Assembly (NCBI GenBank): GCA_029289265.1
Contig: JARFTX010000033.1
Span: forward strand, 2,750 to 38,813
Direction of reading: 5' to 3'
Origin: Gammaproteobacteria bacterium
GTDB lineage: Bacteria > Pseudomonadota > Gammaproteobacteria > Burkholderiales > Rhodocyclaceae
Length of the DNA stretch: 36,064 nucleotides
Within the stretch, counting starts at the first letter, position 1, and each line of letters opens with the position of its first letter. Under the pieces are notes generated by a model. The model searched no databases, was not told the DNA's origin, and saw only the letters and a list, made by a program, of their open reading frames with translations. Below, in pieces: positions 25,473 through 33,492 of this stretch. The position numbers and the translations under genes were made by a program.

Positions 25473-26557
25473 TGATCACATTCACGCAGGGCAATCTCCT
25501 CGAGGCGGAAGCCGAGGCGCTGGTCAACACCGTCAATACGGTCGGCGTCATGGGCAAGGGCATCGCGCTGATGTTCAAGGAGCGCTTTGCCGACAACTTC
25601 GGGCGCTACGCCGCCGCGTGCAAGGCAAAGGACGTGCGCACCGGCAAGATGTTCGTCACCGAGGTGCACGAACTCGACGGCCCGCGCTGGATCGTCAACT
25701 TCCCGACCAAGCAGCACTGGAAGGCGCCGTCGCAGATGGCGTGGATCGTCGAGGGGCTGCAGGATCTGCGGCGCTTCCTGGTCGAGAACCGGGTGAGGTC
25801 GGTGGCGCTGCCGCCGCTCGGCGCCGGCAACGGTGGTCTGGAATGGGACGCCGTGCGTGAAGAGATCGTGCGTGCGCTGGCCGACCTGGAGGACGTGGCG
25901 ATCCTCGTCTATGAGCCCACCTCGAAGTACCAGAACGTCGCCAAGCGCAAGGGCACGGACAAGCTGACCCCTGCGCGTGCCCTGATCGCCGAGCTGGTGC
26001 GCCGATACTGGGTGCTGGGCATGGAGTGCAGCCTGCTCGAAGTGCAGAAGCTGGCGTGGTTTCTGGAGCGGGCGGTCGAGCGGCTGGCTCCGGCCAATCC
26101 CCTCGACTTGCGTTTCGAGGCCAACAAGTATGGGCCGTACGCCGACCGGCTGCGCCATCTGCTCGACGGGCTGGACGGCAGCTACCTGCACTGCGACAAG
26201 CGGATCAGCGACGCCGACCCGCTCGAGGTGATCTGGTTCGACGACGAGCGCAGGGACTATGTGCAGGCTTACCTCAAGAGCGACGACGCCAAGCCGTTCG
26301 CGGCGGCGCTTGAGCACACCGGCCGCCTGATCGACGGCTTCGAGTCGCCGTTCGGCATGGAGCTCCTGGCGACGGTCGATTGGCTGCTCGTCCGCGAGCG
26401 GTGCGAGGCCAGCGTCGCAGGTGTCCGCGAGGGGCTGCGCAAGTGGCCGGCTGGAAAAGCTGCGGCCGAACGCAAGGGCCGGCTGTTCGACGATCGTGCA
26501 ATAAGAATCGCACTCGATCGACTGCTCACCCAGGACCGGCTGGCGGTTGCGGCCTGA
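25472..26557 (+). CDS. darG: DarG antitoxin: macrodomain plus Panacea/SocA-like C-terminal domain
   Basis: 361 residues. Residues 1-150 are a macrodomain that removes ADP-ribose from [22 protein letters not shown] then [24 protein letters not shown], and [12 protein letters not shown]. These are the phosphate- and ribose-binding loops of DarG. The C-terminal half contains [18 protein letters not shown] and [18 protein letters not shown], which strongly resemble the DUF4065/SocA (Panacea) antitoxin fold. In DarG the C-terminal part binds and blocks DarT directly. The protein could therefore neutralise in two ways, enzymatic reversal and toxin capture. The length agrees with full-length DarG, so it is not truncated. 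The ATG overlaps the darT stop (TGATG). Confidence 0.92.
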   Translation: MITFTQGNLLEAEAEALVNTVNTVGVMGKGIALMFKERFADNFGRYAAACKAKDVRTGKMFVTEVHELDGPRWIVNFPTKQHWKAPSQMAWIVEGLQDLRRFLVENRVRSVALPPLGAGNGGLEWDAVREEIVRALADLEDVAILVYEPTSKYQNVAKRKGTDKLTPARALIAELVRRYWVLGMECSLLEVQKLAWFLERAVERLAPANPLDLRFEANKYGPYADRLRHLLDGLDGSYLHCDKRISDADPLEVIWFDDERRDYVQAYLKSDDAKPFAAALEHTGRLIDGFESPFGMELLATVDWLLVRERCEASVAGVREGLRKWPAGKAAAERKGRLFDDRAIRIALDRLLTQDRLAVAA

Positions 26558-26707
26558 GGTTGGGCCCGGGAGCGGCTGCGTGAGTACCTGCGCAAGGGTG
26601 TCACGCTGGATGACGATCGGCTGAAGGCCCTGCCAGTGGCGGGTGCCGGCGTGCATCGGTGGAACGATGACGGAGTGTCGGAAAGCCGCAGAGACAGGGA
26701 GATCTAG
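26558..26707 (+). pseudogene. Short remnant resembling the tail of a RhuM-like protein
   Basis: Directly after the darG stop, the same frame continues as WARERLREYLRKGVTLDDDR and a non-family tail to TAG 26707. LREYLRKGVTLDDDRLK resembles a conserved helix of virulence RhuM family proteins. There is no start codon and nothing else of the family, so it is at most a scrap left by recombination. From 26708 to 27000 I see only one arm of a direct repeat (26743). Confidence 0.35.
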
Positions 26708-26742
26708 ACTCGTTCACTGGCTATCCGCCTATCACACCGCGG

Positions 26743-26777
26743 GCCTCGCCACGACGGGGCCTGACCTGACCCCGTGC
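26743..26777. repeat. Left copy of an imperfect direct repeat flanking the helicase gene
   Basis: 35 bp beginning GCCTCGCCACGA and ending GACCCCGTGC. A 34-bp copy lies at 30455-30488 in the same orientation, with three mismatches and one gap. The GGGGCC/GACCCC core resembles the short REP-like sequences often scattered by RAYT-type elements. The copies bracket the helicase gene and the brnA remnant. Confidence 0.6.
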
Positions 26778-27000
26778 TTCCCGGGGCCATCCCCTTGGGG
26801 CGAAGAGATGGACGCCGAATCGGCATGGGGGGAACCTTGCTTTACGCGCAGGGCTCCGCCTCGACGAACGTCGCCGACACCGGTATCACGTCACAGAGTC
26901 ACCGCCTTGCCTGTGGAATACTCCCGCAAGTCATGACAACGCGCTCAACGTGCCTGGCGCCCCGTCCACGCAACACATCCAAGCCCACGACCAACGCCGC

Positions 27001-30000
27001 ATGAGCTCCCTTCCGAATGGACTGTACGACCGGCTGATCGACACCGAGCTCCGTGTGCTCGTCGAGGAGCTTCTCGCCGCCGGCAGCGCGAGCATCGAGG
27101 CCCTGCCGGCGGCCCAGCGCCGGCATCGGCTCGCAGCGGAGATCGCCCGCCTCCTTCCGGACCTGCTCGATGCCGTCAGCGAGTCGGGTGGCGATGGAGA
27201 CGGCGAGGGGCGCGAGCTCGAACTGATCAATCAGCTCCTTGCCCTCATCCGCCGGCAAGGCGTCGAGACGCCCGAGTGGCAGCCGCCGATCTCGGCGCTC
27301 CGCGCGATCCACCGTAACGGGACGCCGCCACCCGCCCCGCCGACGGGCCTCACGGCCCCCTGGCTCTTCACCGCAGGCCGGGCCGATCCCTCCCTGTTCG
27401 CGGAGCTGCGTGCCGAACTGGCATCCACCGACCGCGTGGACATCCTCGTGAGCTTCATCACCTGGAGCGGCCTTCGAAAGATCTGGGACGTGCTCGAATC
27501 GATCACCGCCGTCGGCGGCAATGGCCAACCGCGCACCCAGGTCCGAGTCATTACCACGACCTACACGGGCGCGACCGAAGCCCGCGCCGTGGAATCGCTG
27601 GCGAAACTGCCCGGGGTCGATCTGCGCATCTCGCTCGACGGACGTCGCAGCCGGCTGCATGCGAAGGCGTGGATCTTTCACCGCAAGAGCGGTTTCGGCA
27701 CCGCCTTCGTCGGCAGTGCGAATCTCTCCGCAGCGGCGCTCGTGGGCGGCATCGAATGGACGGTCAAGTTCACCCAGACCGGGCAGCTAGACCTCTATGC
27801 TGCCGCCGAAGCGCACTTCGAGACGCTGTGGAACGACCCCGAGTTTCAACGCTTCGACGTCTCCGACGAGACCCAGCGCAATCGCCTGCGCGCAGCGCTC
27901 GCCGAAGCCAAGGGCGCACCAGGCCGTTCGGACGTCATCGCGCTCCCCACCTGGTTCGACTTGCAGCCCAAGTCCTATCAGCAAGGCATGCTTGATCGGC
28001 TCGCGTCCGAACGGCGGCACGGGCGAACCCGCAATCTCCTCGTCGCTGCCACCGGCACCGGCAAGACCGTCGTCGCCGCTTTCGACTACAAGCGCATCAG
28101 CGACGAACTGGGCGGGCCACCTCGCCTGTTGTTCGTTGCGCACCGGGTGGAGATCCTGGCCCAGGCGCTGGCCACCTACCGCCAGGTCCTGCGCAGGCCC
28201 CATTTCGGCGAGCTCCTCGCCGACGGCTACCGGCCCGAGTCGCACGATCACCTGTTCGCGACGATCCAGAGCGTACTCTCCAACCGCCTGCTGGATCGCT
28301 TCGGCGTCCATTACTGGCACGTGGTCGTCATCGACGAATGCCATCACCTGCCCGCGCAGTCGTTCGCGGCCTTCGCCAAAGCCGTCGAACCGTCCGTGCT
28401 GCTCGGCCTGACGGCCACTCCTGAACGCGCGGACGGCCAGCCCATCGCCGCCTTCTTCCAGCAACGCCCGGACGGAAGCCCGGCCGTCGAGCTGCGACTG
28501 TGGGATGCCCTGGAGCAACAGCTCCTCGCCCCGTTCGAGTACTACGCAACGCAGGACGACAGCGACTTCCGCCAGGTGCCCTGGGGCAATACCGCCGCCG
28601 AGCTGGCTCAGCTGAGCCGGATTCTCACCGGCGACCACGCCCGGGCGCGCCTCGTCTGCAACGCGATCGATCACTACGTCGCCAACCCTGGCGCGATGAA
28701 GGCGATCGCGTTCTGTGTCGACATCGCACACGCCGAGTTCATGGCGGCGGCGTTCAGTGCGATCGGCTGGAAGTCGGTCCCGATCACCAGCCAGACCCCG
28801 AAGGCCGAACGCGACGCCGCGCCGACGAAACTGGCAGCCGGCGAGGTTCAGATCATCTGCACCTGCGATCTCTACAACGAGGGCGTCGACATCCCCGAGG
28901 CAAACACCCTGCTCTTCCTGCGCCCCACCCAAAGTGCGGTCGTCTTCCAGCAGCAACTCGGCCGCGGACTCCGCCTCGCCGACGGGAAGGAAAGCTGCCT
29001 GGTGCTCGATTTCGTCGGCCTGGTGCGCAACGATTTCCGCTTCGACCGCTTGTTCCAGGCGATAACCGGGCTCACCCGACGGCAGCTGACCGACGAGGTC
29101 GAAGGCGGCTTCTCCTGGCTGCCGCCCGGCGTCCACATCCAGTTCGACCGCGTTGCCCGGCAGCGCATCCTCGAATCCCTGCGGCAAATCGCAAACCAGA
29201 CCTGGCCCCGGCTCACCGGCGAGCTGCGCGCCTACGCAATAGGCCGCAACCCGGGCGATATTCGCTTGAGCCACTTCCTCAACGACCAGTGCGTCGAGCT
29301 GGAGGACATTTACCGGAACAAGTGCTGGACGGCGCTGCGCCGCTCGGCCGGCCTCGAACATGCCGCGCTTGGCGACGACGAGGCGTACCTGACGAAACGC
29401 ATCGGCGCGCTCATCCACGTGAACGACCCGCGCCGACTGGAAGTGATGCGCCTCGTCGCCGAGCACGGGGCCGCCTGCTGGCCGATGCTCGATCCCGCGC
29501 AGCGGCGCATCGTACAGATGCTCGCCTATCAGCTCTACGCGAACCGCAGCGACCTGATGGACGGCCCCGGATTCCTGGCCCGCCTGGACCGCACGCCAGC
29601 GATTCGGCGAGAACTGGCCGAGCTCGTCGAGTGCCTGGAAGCGCGCAGCGACCTGGACGACAAGCCGTGTGCGGGCATGCCCGACACCTGGCCCCTCGCG
29701 CTCCATGGCGCCTACAGCCGGACCGAGATCCTGACCGCGGTCGGATGGCTCAATCCCGATCGACGCCCGCCTTCACAATCGGGCGTGCTTCCCCTGCCCG
29801 CAGAGAAGATCGAGCTGCTGCTCGTCACCCTGGACAAGCGAGAGGGCTTCCATGAGCGGATCGCCTATCACGACTATGCGATCAGCCCGGAGCTCTTCCA
29901 CTGGCAAACCCAGAACTCGGCCGGACCGAATACCAAAGCGGGCAAGCGCTACGCGGAGAGCCCCGGCAACGGATGGCGCTTCTTCCTCTTCGTCCGCGAA

Positions 30001-30144
30001 ACCTCCGCCGATCCCTTCACGGCAATGGGTGCCGCGACGCTGCACGACGAACCGACCGGCGACCGGCCGATGTCGATCACTTGGCGGCTGAGCGAACCGA
30101 TCCCGCTCGCGCAGTTCCAGCGGTACTCGGTGTTGCGGGGATGA
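27001..30144 (+). CDS. PLD-nuclease / SF2 DEAD-DEAH helicase / DUF3427-like protein, candidate stand-alone defence factor
   Basis: 1,047 residues. An N-terminal helical part (1-120) precedes a phospholipase D-type domain. Its HxK motif is LHAKAWIF (His220, Lys222), followed by GFGTAFVGSANLSAAAL, the layout of one-motif PLD nucleases that dimerise. Next is an SF2 helicase: Walker A ATGTGKT at 350-356, DECH at 445-448, LGLTATPERADG, and motif VI QQQLGRGLRLADG near 650. The C-terminal half resembles the DUF3427 region found in such proteins. The architecture suggests ATP-driven DNA tracking or remodelling with phosphodiester cleavage, seen in bacterial defence islands. A GTG at 26950 would add 17 residues; ATG 27001 is preferred though its ribosome site is weak. 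It stands alone, with toxin-antitoxin genes or relics on both sides. Confidence 0.88.
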   Translation: MSSLPNGLYDRLIDTELRVLVEELLAAGSASIEALPAAQRRHRLAAEIARLLPDLLDAVSESGGDGDGEGRELELINQLLALIRRQGVETPEWQPPISALRAIHRNGTPPPAPPTGLTAPWLFTAGRADPSLFAELRAELASTDRVDILVSFITWSGLRKIWDVLESITAVGGNGQPRTQVRVITTTYTGATEARAVESLAKLPGVDLRISLDGRRSRLHAKAWIFHRKSGFGTAFVGSANLSAAALVGGIEWTVKFTQTGQLDLYAAAEAHFETLWNDPEFQRFDVSDETQRNRLRAALAEAKGAPGRSDVIALPTWFDLQPKSYQQGMLDRLASERRHGRTRNLLVAATGTGKTVVAAFDYKRISDELGGPPRLLFVAHRVEILAQALATYRQVLRRPHFGELLADGYRPESHDHLFATIQSVLSNRLLDRFGVHYWHVVVIDECHHLPAQSFAAFAKAVEPSVLLGLTATPERADGQPIAAFFQQRPDGSPAVELRLWDALEQQLLAPFEYYATQDDSDFRQVPWGNTAAELAQLSRILTGDHARARLVCNAIDHYVANPGAMKAIAFCVDIAHAEFMAAAFSAIGWKSVPITSQTPKAERDAAPTKLAAGEVQIICTCDLYNEGVDIPEANTLLFLRPTQSAVVFQQQLGRGLRLADGKESCLVLDFVGLVRNDFRFDRLFQAITGLTRRQLTDEVEGGFSWLPPGVHIQFDRVARQRILESLRQIANQTWPRLTGELRAYAIGRNPGDIRLSHFLNDQCVELEDIYRNKCWTALRRSAGLEHAALGDDEAYLTKRIGALIHVNDPRRLEVMRLVAEHGAACWPMLDPAQRRIVQMLAYQLYANRSDLMDGPGFLARLDRTPAIRRELAELVECLEARSDLDDKPCAGMPDTWPLALHGAYSRTEILTAVGWLNPDRRPPSQSGVLPLPAEKIELLLVTLDKREGFHERIAYHDYAISPELFHWQTQNSAGPNTKAGKRYAESPGNGWRFFLFVRETSADPFTAMGAATLHDEPTGDRPMSITWRLSEPIPLAQFQRYSVLRG

Positions 30145-30274
30145 GTGAGTGTGGGGGCGTCCTCGGGGTCTGACAAGGACGGCTCATCGGCCCGTGCGGA
30201 GGTCCAGATCCTCGCTGCGACGGGCAGCTGATGCACGTACTGCCTCCGAAAATCGTGGTCTGTCCCCTGTTCGT

Positions 30275-30429
30275 CTATACGATCTTCGGGCTGCCTGACT
30301 TGAGCGCCCCCTGCGCACCAACTTGGCGGCAATGTACTTGTCCGCCTGCTCGACGAACTCTTCGGTCAGTTCCGGTGCGTCGTTGGCGTCAATCCGGTCG
30401 CTGGGCACAGCGTGCTTGTTCGCGTTCAT
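30275..30429 (-). pseudogene. brnA: Frameshifted brnA-type antitoxin remnant
   Basis: From ATG 30429 the minus strand reads MNANKHAVPSDRIDAND then APELTEEFVEQADKYIAAKL and VRRGR, which is the N-terminal half of BrnA antitoxins (ending KLVRRGRPK). Just after RRGR the frame slips. Reading on after a 1-nt loss restores KSGSPKIV, the next conserved stretch, and then TAG at 30275-30277. The ribbon or helix domain beyond is missing. No brnT toxin gene is beside it. The break point adjoins a short REP-like GGGGACAGACC tract at about 30256-30270. Nothing is recognised from 30145 to 30274. Confidence 0.7.
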
Positions 30430-30454
30430 TGGCTTTCTGCTGAAGATGCGGCGT

Positions 30455-30488
30455 GCCTCGCCACGAGGGGGCCAGACAGACCCCGTGC
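30455..30488. repeat. Right copy of the imperfect direct repeat
   Basis: Partner of 26743-26777: GCCTCGCCACGA, a GGGGGCC core, then GACCCCGTGC. It lies 26 bp beyond the brnA remnant start. If it marks an element end, the unit carries the helicase gene and brnA. Confidence 0.6.
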
Positions 30489-30530
30489 CCTTCGGTCTGT
30501 TGCCTGTAGCAACGGGTAAGACCTGATGCC

Positions 30531-30707
30531 GTGCCTCGCTGCGCCTTGGTACCGACGTTCCAACAGGCGTTGAAGGTCGTGCTCGGCCTGCCAGGCCCGC
30601 AGCGCGAGACCGTTCTCGACCCGAGCTATGGGGAGATCGCGCGCTGGGGTGTCGGCGACGATCTAGAAGCGCTCGGACAAAACGACGGACTGGACGTCGG
30701 AAAATGA
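30531..30707 (+). pseudogene. Unrecognised protein-like fragment
   Basis: An open frame from a GTG reads VPTFQQALKVVLGLPGPQRE then TVLDPSYGEIARWGVGDDLE and ends at TGA 30707. The composition is like the C-terminus of a folded protein, but there is no ribosome site and no family I can name. It is probably the tail of a gene lost by rearrangement. Confidence 0.3.
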
Positions 30708-30977
30708 TGAAAGGGTCTCGCTTTCGTCAGCAGCCCCGCTGGCACGGCGCCGCGCGCCACACGGGCCTGCAACTGCAGGGGCAGGGGGGTGTTCCGCATT
30801 TAAAGTTCTCAAAGGGTTCAAACAATGCAGTACAAGAGATTGATGTAGAAGACGTATTCTAGTAGTTGTTCATGTGTAACGTTGCGATAACTTGTGCTAT
30901 GGGATATTCGTTAAGTTACTCTTGCGCAGCTCGAACGCATCTGGGTAGAATTGGCCGAAATTACGGTGAGGTTCGCC
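30708..30977 (+). other. AT-richer intergenic region with a possible promoter
   Basis: G+C falls well below the neighbouring genes from about 30800. TTGCGA at 30882-30887, a 17-bp spacer and TATTCG at 30905-30910 form a weak sigma70 pair ahead of the 272-residue protein. TAACTT (30888) and AAGTTA (30913) form a short inverted pair across the same spot. A TTG at 30951 could extend the next gene by 9 codons. Confidence 0.3.
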
Positions 30978-31796
30978 ATGATCGAAGGCAAGAAGAGAAA
31001 AGTCAGTCCCCGCGCCCCTTCGATGCCGCTTGACGAAGCGATCGCTAGGGTTGCCAAGTTGTACAAGGAGGACGGGCGGCACCCTGCGCCGGTTGAGGTC
31101 GCTATGAGGCACATTGGGTACAGCAGCAAGAGCGGCACTGCGATTGCCGCTATTGCTTCGCTCGGCTACTGGGGATTGGTGGAGCGTCCCAAGGATGGGA
31201 TGGTCATGGTTACCAAGGCGTTTGAAGATTACGAGTTCACGCCCGATGAAGCCCATAAGCAGGAGCTGCTCGTCGAATTTCTGCGTAAGCCACCCCTCTT
31301 TGCCAGTCTCCTCGAGCAGTACAAGGAGCGCCTCCCCTCTGATGCAACCATCAGATACGATCTTATACAAAGAGGATTCATCCCGAGCAGCGCGGCTACG
31401 TGCATGGCAGTGTTTAAGCGGTCTGTCGAATTTGTGCGTTATTTCGACAGACGTGGCCTTGCTGCGACTTCAGACGAACATGCGGAGACGGAGACTGCTC
31501 CGTTGTCAGAGGTCGCCGTTTCACAGTTGGCGCCTGGGCTTACTCTCGGACTTACTGCAGAAACCAGTACGTCTGCAGAAGATGAACGGGGGTGCGCGAA
31601 GGGCGTTACGCCGGTGAACTCTGCGGACCCGACCGTCGATCGTATTCCTGTGCGACTTAGCGGTGGCCGACGGGCATGGCTGGAAATTCCAATGCCGTTC
31701 TTCAGTGCAGACAAAAAGCGTCTTAAAAAGCACATCGACCTGTTACTGACGGATGACGAGGATGAGGCTGAGGATGAAGAGAGTTCGAATGCGTAG
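30978..31796 (+). CDS. Unrecognised 272-residue protein with winged-helix-like repeats
   Basis: No firm family is recognised. Residues about 15-75 (LDEAIARVAKLYKEDGRH, then IGYSSKSGTAIAAIASLGYW, then GLVER) read like a winged helix. A second similar segment follows (LLVEFLRKPPLFASLLEQYK onward, DLIQRGFIPSSAATCMAVFK). This two-part pattern resembles DUF5343-like proteins. After an acidic, serine/threonine-rich linker (about 155-215) comes RIPVRLSGGRRAWLEIPMPF with a helix HIDLLL and an acidic tail, a C-terminal layout seen in many mobile-element proteins. Codon use and G+C are lower than in neighbours, so recent transfer is likely. The ATG at 30978 is chosen because GTGAGG lies 6 nt upstream. 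A strong hairpin follows the stop. Confidence 0.75.
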   Translation: MIEGKKRKVSPRAPSMPLDEAIARVAKLYKEDGRHPAPVEVAMRHIGYSSKSGTAIAAIASLGYWGLVERPKDGMVMVTKAFEDYEFTPDEAHKQELLVEFLRKPPLFASLLEQYKERLPSDATIRYDLIQRGFIPSSAATCMAVFKRSVEFVRYFDRRGLAATSDEHAETETAPLSEVAVSQLAPGLTLGLTAETSTSAEDERGCAKGVTPVNSADPTVDRIPVRLSGGRRAWLEIPMPFFSADKKRLKKHIDLLLTDDEDEAEDEESSNA

Positions 31797-31808
31797 TATG
31801 AAAGGAAA

Positions 31809-31840
31809 AGGGCTAGCACAGCGCCAACTGTGCCAGCCCT
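31809..31840 (+). terminator. Long hairpin after the 272-residue gene
   Basis: A 13-bp stem with one mismatch (31809-31821 with 31828-31840, loop CGCCAA) begins 12 nt past the TAG. No T-tract follows on the plus strand; on the minus strand TTTTCCTTTTC follows the stem. It could therefore end transcription in either direction. A weaker 5-bp stem (GGACA/TGTCC) lies at 31852-31868. Confidence 0.55.
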
Positions 31841-31961
31841 CGAATCTCCCCGGACAACAGGACTGTCCCCAGGGAGGCCGGGAAAGACCCGACTACACTC
31901 GACCCCATTATTTGGGGGGTGGTCTCCGGTGTCAAGAGTCCTCTGATTATGGAGGCCGACC

Positions 31962-32096
31962 ATGGCAGACCACAATCATGCAGCTCCCGCGGGCTTTCGC
32001 TGGGTTTACTGCAAGAGCTTCAAGCACTGGCGCACTGGGAAACTGGTGTTCCGGAGGGACGGCGGGAACTTCAGGTTCCTTGCCCGCTCGCGCTAA
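31962..32096 (+). CDS. Small basic hypothetical protein (44 residues)
   Basis: ATG 31962 is preceded by GGAGG at good spacing (GGAGGCCGACC). The product MADHNHAAPAGFRWVYCKSF then KHWRTGKLVFRRDGG ends in an Arg-rich tail, basic and aromatic, and looks like the short conserved proteins found near mobile DNA. No function is known to me. It sits between two hairpins in the lower-GC accessory stretch. Confidence 0.5.
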   Translation: MADHNHAAPAGFRWVYCKSFKHWRTGKLVFRRDGGNFRFLARSR

Positions 32097-32132
32097 GTCC
32101 GAGAGGGAAAGCACCCACCGGTAGCTTTGGCG

Positions 32133-32164
32133 CGGGGTGCCGAGTTTTCCAACTCGGCACCCCG
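32133..32164. terminator. Perfect 14-bp hairpin
   Basis: CGGGGTGCCGAGTT (32133-32146) pairs fully with its complement at 32151-32164 around TTCC. It lies 36 bp after the 44-residue ORF and before the convergent AraC gene. No adjacent T-tract; a run of seven T starts 24 nt later. Probably a bidirectional terminator. Confidence 0.55.
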
Positions 32165-32241
32165 ATCAATCTCAATCGGAAGCTCTGTTCAGTTTTTTTC
32201 GCGCGGACGTGCCGCTGTTCTGCCCCAGGCGTCCTCTGTCG

Positions 32242-33312
32242 CTAGATCATTGACGGCGGAATATTTCTTTTGGGCGGCGCATCTCCCTCCCTGTACCGCC
32301 CCGGCGCCACCCCTGTCCACTCCCGAAACGCCCGCGCAAAGCTCTTCTCACTCTCAAACCCCACCGCCGCCGCCACCTGCTTCACCGGCTTCCGCGTCTG
32401 CAGCAGCAGCTTGATCGCCCGCTCCCGCCGGGCGTCGTTCTTCAGCCTTTGCAGCGACACCCCTTCCTCCTTCAGCTGTCGGTGCAGCGTGCGCACCGAC
32501 ATGTTGAGCTGCGCGGCCACGTCCTCGGCGGTGTGCGCCGCGGCCGGGTCGGTGGTGAGTATCTGGCTCACGCTGTGCACCAGCAGGCGGTCGCGGCGGT
32601 ATTGGAGGACGGTGAGGGGCAGGGCGCGCTGGAGCATGGTCTGCAGGGCGCGTTCGTCGCGTCGCAACGGCAGGCCCAGGTAGCGGGCGTCGAAGCTGAA
32701 GGCGGCGGCGTCGGCTTCGAAGCGCAGGGGGCCGGGGAAGAGGTAGGGGTAGGCGTCGGCGTGGCGCGGCGCGGGGAAGGGCAGGGTGGTTTCGGTGAGC
32801 GCGATGCGCGAGTCGATCAGCCAGCAGGCGTAGCCGAGGAGGTAGCGCAGCGTGCTGACGAGGCAGAACTCGCGCAGCTCGCCGAGCTCCCTGGCTTCCT
32901 CGATGCGGATGGTGGCGGTGCTGCGAGTCTGGCTGAAGGCCAGGGTGAGGTCGTCGGTGAGCAGCCGGTGGTGGCGGCACCAGCGCTTGAGGGCTACTTC
33001 CAGGGTGGGCGAGGTGAGCGAGGCCCGGCACAGCATGCCGTAGCTGCCCCAGGGGAGCCGGCGCTGGAACCACCCCAGGGCCTCGTCGTCGAGCTCCTGC
33101 ATGGCGATGCCCGACAGGAGCTCCATCTGCGCCGCGGTGACGCGGGCGTCGGGGTCGGAAAGGAGGGCCTCCGGGATCTGCGCCTGCCGCAGCGCGTTGG
33201 CCGGATCCATACCCCGGCGCCGGTAGCCCAGCGCGATCGCGCGGATGAACGCTATCGGCGTGGCGGCGCGGCCGCGGGTGAGCTCGGCGGGGGAGGGGGC
33301 GAGGATCTTCAT
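32242..33312 (-). CDS. AraC-family regulator, intact copy
   Basis: 356 residues of the OruR/ArgR-like branch. An N-terminal effector domain ([38 protein letters not shown]) is followed by a C-terminal AraC helix-turn-helix pair: [20 protein letters not shown] and [20 protein letters not shown], closing WTGVAPGRYR. It likely activates a catabolic operon in response to a small molecule. A second copy of the same gene, internally deleted, lies at 34602-35282 in the same orientation beside liuA. This copy is therefore probably the product of a duplication that also trapped the ATPase gene. Its promoter region is copied too. Confidence 0.9.
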   Translation of the reverse strand: MKILAPSPAELTRGRAATPIAFIRAIALGYRRRGMDPANALRQAQIPEALLSDPDARVTAAQMELLSGIAMQELDDEALGWFQRRLPWGSYGMLCRASLTSPTLEVALKRWCRHHRLLTDDLTLAFSQTRSTATIRIEEARELGELREFCLVSTLRYLLGYACWLIDSRIALTETTLPFPAPRHADAYPYLFPGPLRFEADAAAFSFDARYLGLPLRRDERALQTMLQRALPLTVLQYRRDRLLVHSVSQILTTDPAAAHTAEDVAAQLNMSVRTLHRQLKEEGVSLQRLKNDARRERAIKLLLQTRKPVKQVAAAVGFESEKSFARAFREWTGVAPGRYREGDAPPKRNIPPSMI

Positions 33313-33321
33313 ACGCTGCCA

Positions 33322-33362
33322 ATCCTGGCTCGGCGTGGCGGTATTTGCAACGCTTTCGGCAG
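33322..33362 (-). promoter_or_regulatory. Promoter region of intact AraC copy
   Basis: On the minus strand TTGCAA (33350-33345), 17 bp, then CAGGAT (33327-33322), 10 bp before the ATG. The 31-bp block 33332-33362 matches 35301-35331 upstream of the damaged copy with five differences. The conserved block may hold both promoter and regulator site. Confidence 0.5.
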
Positions 33363-33436
33363 ATTGCGGCCCGTGGCGGATGCCTTTGCGCCGTCGGTGT
33401 GGGCGCGACTACATTCAACGGGCGTTTCAAGTGAAG

Positions 33437-33483
33437 TTTGCGAAGTTATCGAACATTTGTAACTTCGCAAAGATAACTATAAA
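33437..33483 (+). promoter_or_regulatory. 12-bp perfect inverted repeat and -10 element of the ATPase gene
   Basis: TTTGCGAAGTTA (33437-33448) and TAACTTCGCAAA (33460-33471) are exact inverted copies 11 bp apart. TATAAA at 33478-33483 fits a -10 element, placing the repeat over the -35 region. The start of transcription would fall near 33490 and the ATG is at 33493, so the message is likely leaderless. No Shine-Dalgarno exists. Confidence 0.65.
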
Positions 33484-33492
33484 CTGCACCGC

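Noticed and set aside
30888-30918. TAACTT/AAGTTA pair near 30.9 kb as the same operator as at the ATPase gene
   Set aside because: The arms are only 6 bp, in the opposite order and with different spacing; probably chance.
31797-32240. Retron or other reverse-transcriptase-linked RNA in the hairpin-rich region
   Set aside because: No reverse transcriptase gene is present in the window.
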